Below, one piece after another: positions 61,315 to 64,000 of a DNA stretch of 64,000 bases. Positions within the stretch are counted from its first letter, which is position 1; every line of letters starts with the position of its first letter. The translations under genes were made by a program, and so were the position numbers. Below the pieces are notes generated by a model, which worked only from the letters and a program-made list of their open reading frames with translations, had not been told where the DNA came from and made no database searches. This DNA is from JACKHA01 sp041401985 (GTDB lineage: Bacteria; Planctomycetota; Phycisphaerae; Phycisphaerales; UBA1924). The stretch spans positions 62,001 to 126,000 of the forward strand of contig JAWKTE010000010.1 of assembly GCA_041401985.1 (NCBI GenBank), given 5' to 3'.

Positions 61315-61758
61315 ATGAAGGTCACTCGTCGGATCCGCAAGGCGTTTACGCTGGTCGAAATCCTCATCGTCGTCGTGATTCTGGGCATCCTGGCCGCGAT
61401 CGTTGTCCCGCAGTTCACCAACGCGGCCAATGAGGCCCGTGGCGGCAACATCGATACCCAGGAGTCCACCATCCAGAATCAGCTCGAGCTGTACGCGGCT
61501 CGCAACAACGGCAACTACCCCGATCTCACCGATCCGGCCGAGGACTGGGATGCCCTGGTCGCCGCCGGCTACTTCAAGGAGCCCCCGGCCAACCCGTTCG
61601 ATCAGGACGCCGACCCCACGGACGTGGTCCTGTTCGGTGACAACACGACCACCATCGCCGACATCGAGGCCGCCGCGGCCGCCGCCGACCCCGCCGCCGG
61701 CGCCTGGCTGTACAACCTGGAGAACGGCATCCTGCGTGCCGCTCGCGATGGCAACTGA
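61315..61758 (+). CDS. Type II secretion/pilin-like pseudopilin (GspG type)
   Basis: This 147-residue protein has a class III signal, RRIRKA then FTLVEILIVVVILGILAAIV, cleaved by a prepilin peptidase before the Phe. The conserved Glu at +5 is present; the residue before the cleavage site is Ala where Gly is usual. The C-terminal part (NYPDLTDPAEDWDALVAAGY and ANPFDQDADP) resembles GspG with its calcium-loop character. It would form the thin pseudopilus of a type II-like secretion machine. ATG 61315 has AAGGAG upstream. Neighbours are two more pseudopilins; the machine's ATPase is not in the window. Confidence 0.82.
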   Translation: MKVTRRIRKAFTLVEILIVVVILGILAAIVVPQFTNAANEARGGNIDTQESTIQNQLELYAARNNGNYPDLTDPAEDWDALVAAGYFKEPPANPFDQDADPTDVVLFGDNTTTIADIEAAAAAADPAAGAWLYNLENGILRAARDGN

Positions 61759-61795
61759 TCGGGTCTGAACGCCCAAGCGGCGTGACACCAGAAGA

Positions 61796-61830
61796 GGCGG
61801 CTGGTTCCTAACGGGACCGGCCGCCCTTTT
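61796..61830 (+). terminator. Terminator between the first and second pseudopilin genes
   Basis: GGCGGCTGGTTCC (61796-61808) pairs with GGGACCGGCCGCC (61813-61825, two wobble pairs) around TAAC, then CTTTT. Confidence 0.75.
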
Positions 61831-61874
61831 CCGCATCCGCCCCAGCCCGCGTGGGGACCGCCCGGAGGTGCCTC

Positions 61875-62327
61875 ATGGTTCTTTCGCCCCGATCGACCGT
61901 TCGGCTCGCCCGCCGCGCGTTCACGCTCGTCGAGATCCTGATCGTCGTGGTGATCCTGGGGATCCTCGCGGCGATCGTGGTGCCGCAGTTCGCCAACGCG
62001 ACGCAGGAGTCATCGATCCAGACCACGGTGTACGAACTGGAGAAACTCCGCCGGGCGATGAGCGTTTACCAGGCCCGCCACCGCAACGACCTGCCCCCGG
62101 TGGCCGAGGGCTTTGGCACCTGGGCTGATCTGGTCGCCGACGGGGAGTACCTCAAGGAGGCTCCGCGGAACCCGTACGTGGGCGGCGACAACGCGATCTA
62201 CATCATCATCGCGGGCGCCCCGGACGCGGGCTACCAGCAGGACCACGGCTGGGTCTTCGACGACGTCACGGGCGAGATCTGGGCCGGGTCGTTCGACATC
62301 GACGACCAGCCGCTGCCTCGCCCGTAG
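61875..62327 (+). CDS. Pseudopilin (GspG-like), second
   Basis: This 150-residue protein starts at ATG 61875, with GGAGG seven bases upstream, and carries the cleavage site after RLARRA: FTLVEILIVVVILGILAAIV, Glu+5 present, Ala at -1. The soluble part has TVYELEKLRRAMSVYQARHRN and a Gly/Asn-rich pilin-like head (GGDNAIYIIIAGAPDAGYQQ). It is a paralogue of the previous gene. Likely another minor or major pseudopilin. Confidence 0.8.
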   Translation: MVLSPRSTVRLARRAFTLVEILIVVVILGILAAIVVPQFANATQESSIQTTVYELEKLRRAMSVYQARHRNDLPPVAEGFGTWADLVADGEYLKEAPRNPYVGGDNAIYIIIAGAPDAGYQQDHGWVFDDVTGEIWAGSFDIDDQPLPRP

Positions 62328-62455
62328 CGTCCCAGAACACGCGGCGTCGGGCGGGTCGATGTCCGCCCGACGCCGATCCGACTTGTGCCTCGGGCTTATC
62401 GCGCAGCCCCGTCCGGCCGATACCGATGCAGGCACCGACCCAGGAGCACTCGGCC

Positions 62456-62893
62456 ATGCAGGGACAGCGGTACACGAACGGCATTCTGACGGCGATCGCG
62501 GCCCTGTTGGGCCTGAACCTGGCCGGGCAGGCCCTCGACCGCGGGCACTCGCTCGCGCCCGAGGCCAGCGTCGCCCAGGCCCAGCCCGAGCAGTACCGGC
62601 GCGACGGTGCGGCCACGCCCCGCCCGCTGAGCGTCTCGACCGACCCGACCGAGGGCGGGATGGTGAGCGCGGGCGAGCAGCGGAAACTGATGCTCGCGGA
62701 ACTGCGGAGCATCGTGACGCGTCTGTCGTCGATCGAACAGCACCTGGCCTCCGGCATCAGCGTGACCGTGACGGACATGCCGCCGGTCGAGATGCAGGGC
62801 GGCCAGACGGGGGCCCAGAACCAGGGCGGGAATCCGAACGCCGCGCCCGCGATCAACGCCCAGGCCGAGGCCTCGCCCTCGAACGAGCCGTAA
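62456..62893 (+). CDS. Small protein of unknown function in the pseudopilin row
   Basis: This 145-residue protein starts at ATG 62456 with AGGAG ten bases upstream. A short hydrophobic segment (ILTAIAALLGLNLAGQAL) near the N-terminus could be a signal or anchor. The middle contains a helical stretch (GEQRKLMLAELRSIVTRLSSIEQHL) with coiled-coil character; the end is Gln/Asn/Gly/Ala-rich. Placement between pseudopilin genes suggests a secretion-related or pilus-associated role. Family not recognised. Confidence 0.6.
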   Translation: MQGQRYTNGILTAIAALLGLNLAGQALDRGHSLAPEASVAQAQPEQYRRDGAATPRPLSVSTDPTEGGMVSAGEQRKLMLAELRSIVTRLSSIEQHLASGISVTVTDMPPVEMQGGQTGAQNQGGNPNAAPAINAQAEASPSNEP

Positions 62894-62958
62894 GGGGCCA
62901 GTCCACAAGGGAGAGAGCCCGGGCGTCTGCTGGAGGCCCGGTTGTGAGGAGGGGACCG

Positions 62959-63576
62959 ATGGGAACGCACGCCGCTCGCACGCCACGCCAGGTGGTCAGT
63001 CGCCGCATGGGTCCGGGCTCGCGGTGGGATCGCAAGGGGCCGCGGTTGGCCTACACGCTGATCGAGGTGCTGGTGGTGGTGGCGATCCTGGGGATCGCCA
63101 GCGCGATGGTCATCCCGAACGTGAGTTCGGCGGGCGTGCTGCGTGGGCAGGCGTCGGTGCGGGCCGTGGTCTCGGACCTGACGTTCGCCCAGGCCGACGC
63201 GATGGCGTTCCAGTCCGGGCGCGCGATCGTCTTCGACGTGGACGAGAACCGGTACGTCGTGTGCAGCGTCAACGGCTCCACGATCGACCCGGAGACCGAT
63301 GCGCTCTACGACCCCTCGCGGACCGACGGCATCCTCGGACTGAACCTCAATGAGGGGCAGTACGCCAACGCCAGGTTTGAGTCTGTTGACATCGATGGCG
63401 GCATCGTGCTGATCTTCGACGAGCAGGGCGCACCGGTCGCGGCCCCGCTGAGCAACACGCCCTCGGCCGGCGGGACCATCACGATCCTGAGCGAGGGGTT
63501 CCGGTACACGATCTCGATCGACGGGTTCACGGGGCACATCACGACCGACCGGGAGGAAGTGGCGGCGGGCACCTGA
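62959..63576 (+). CDS. Pseudopilin with GspH/FimT-like domain
   Basis: This 205-residue protein opens with a basic leader and the cleavage site GPRLA, then YTLIEVLVVVAILGIASAMV: Glu+5 is present and Ala is at -1. The soluble domain (QASVRAVVSDLTFAQADAMAFQSGRAIVF and DENRYVVCSVNG) fits GspH/FimT-type minor pseudopilins. ATG 62959 follows GAGGAGGGG by seven bases. Minor pseudopilins cap the pseudopilus of type II-like machines. Confidence 0.8.
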   Translation: MGTHAARTPRQVVSRRMGPGSRWDRKGPRLAYTLIEVLVVVAILGIASAMVIPNVSSAGVLRGQASVRAVVSDLTFAQADAMAFQSGRAIVFDVDENRYVVCSVNGSTIDPETDALYDPSRTDGILGLNLNEGQYANARFESVDIDGGIVLIFDEQGAPVAAPLSNTPSAGGTITILSEGFRYTISIDGFTGHITTDREEVAAGT

Positions 63577-63743
63577 ACGCCCCGGCCGTCCCGGGTCCGT
63601 GTGGTCCGGGAACCGCGGAATCGCCAGCGAGATCGCTGGTTCTCGGGCTGGCCAAGGGGTGGCGCGATCGCCGAAACAGGCGTGGGTCTGGCCGCGCTGG
63701 CTGGGACGGGGTATGTTGAAGAGGCGGTCACGGGGGCCTGCGC

Positions 63744-64000
63744 ATGAGCCACGAGCACACACCATCGCACACGCGTCGCCCTCGGGCGTGGTTCCGGCGC
63801 TTCGGGCGTCCGCTCGCGTTCGCGCTGGTGCTGGGGATGCTGATCTGGGTCCGCCTGCGCCTGGTGACGCACATCCCGCGGGCGGCGTACGCCGAGCCGG
63901 AGATGCAGACCCCGGCCGCGCCGCCCCGGGCGACCGCGGGCGACCTGCCCGCGGCGGATCGCGCCGTTGACCCTGACACCGACTCGCTCGCGCGCCACGC
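63744..64000 (+). CDS. Membrane protein fragment, cut by window end
   Basis: The frame from ATG 63744 is open to the window edge (85 codons). It encodes a basic His/Arg N-terminus (MSHEHTPSHTRRPRAWFRRF) and one membrane helix (LAFALVLGMLIWVRLRLV), followed by a Pro/Ala-rich stretch. Identity unknown. Its position after three pseudopilins fits a type II-like secretion accessory protein. Confidence 0.55.
   Translation, partial: MSHEHTPSHTRRPRAWFRRFGRPLAFALVLGMLIWVRLRLVTHIPRAAYAEPEMQTPAAPPRATAGDLPAADRAVDPDTDSLARH

Noticed and set aside
61290..61315. Sigma54-type promoter before the first pseudopilin
   Set aside because: TGGCAC is present but the GG-to-GC spacing is not 10 bases, and the box would overlap the Shine-Dalgarno.

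Overview
The window is about 70% GC and carries genes on both strands. It looks like a chromosome fragment of a planctomycete, most likely of the Phycisphaerae/Phycisphaerales. This rests on secreted proteins with a duplicated dockerin-like tail ending in Gly-Cys, several PEP-CTERM-like proteins ending in a Pro-Ala-Pro turn, a hydrophobic helix and an Arg cluster, many exported HEAT/TPR proteins, and pseudopilins of the FTLVEILIVVVILGILAA type. The taxonomy is inference; no rRNA gene is present.

Layout. 1-1489: two tandem choice-of-anchor C surface proteins. 1521-8508: minus-strand genes for an alpha/beta hydrolase, DUF1015, DinB, a zinc-ribbon membrane protein, a Fic enzyme and threonine dehydrogenase. 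8705-11521: wreck of one large MmeI-like (type IIL) restriction-modification gene with many frameshifts, the only lower-GC stretch. 11518-14536: zinc/manganese ABC importer with a Zur/Fur-like palindrome in front. 14636-20251: exported HEAT protein, TPR protein and DUF885 peptidase-like protein. 20331-22468: ptsN-like, hpf, DUF502 and tRNA-Ile. 22680-26290: two PEP-CTERM-like paralogues and a subtilase with a GC-type dockerin tail. 26340-32824: SpoIIE-type phosphatase, DUF192, glutamyl-Q synthetase, pterin dehydratase and HEAT protein. 32957-39393: DUF2617-like protein, acidic membrane protein, ClC channel, small membrane paralogues, DUF486, proC and tRNA-Phe. 39611-44472: reverse transsulfuration pair (cystathionine beta-synthase and gamma-lyase), ZIP transporter, TlyA-like methylase and DUF2470 protein. 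44690-47925: two more GC-type dockerin proteins, one a trypsin-like protease. 48261-52240: MacB/Lol-type ABC pair and an inactive-looking transglutaminase-fold protein. 52441-57313: kdsB, TPR protein, def, fmt and a small metallopeptidase-like gene. 57484-64000: an HTH-receiver regulator divergent from an exported HEAT protein with a pseudo-receiver domain, followed by a row of pseudopilin genes running off the window.

Themes. (i) Secretion and surface display: PEP-CTERM-like and GC-dockerin cargo occur with pseudopilins in the same 64 kb, but no sortase or type II secretion ATPase is in view. (ii) Metal handling: ABC importer with His-rich segments plus a ZIP transporter. (iii) Sulfur: cystathionine beta-synthase next to gamma-lyase. 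(iv) Dispersed palindromic repeats of at least four kinds sit between genes. (v) Three otherwise intact genes (subtilase, proC, trypsin-like protease) each carry one apparent single-base frameshift, and a fourth (DUF502) has a doubtful 5' end. These may be assembly errors or real lesions. The restriction-modification gene is clearly decayed on a different scale.
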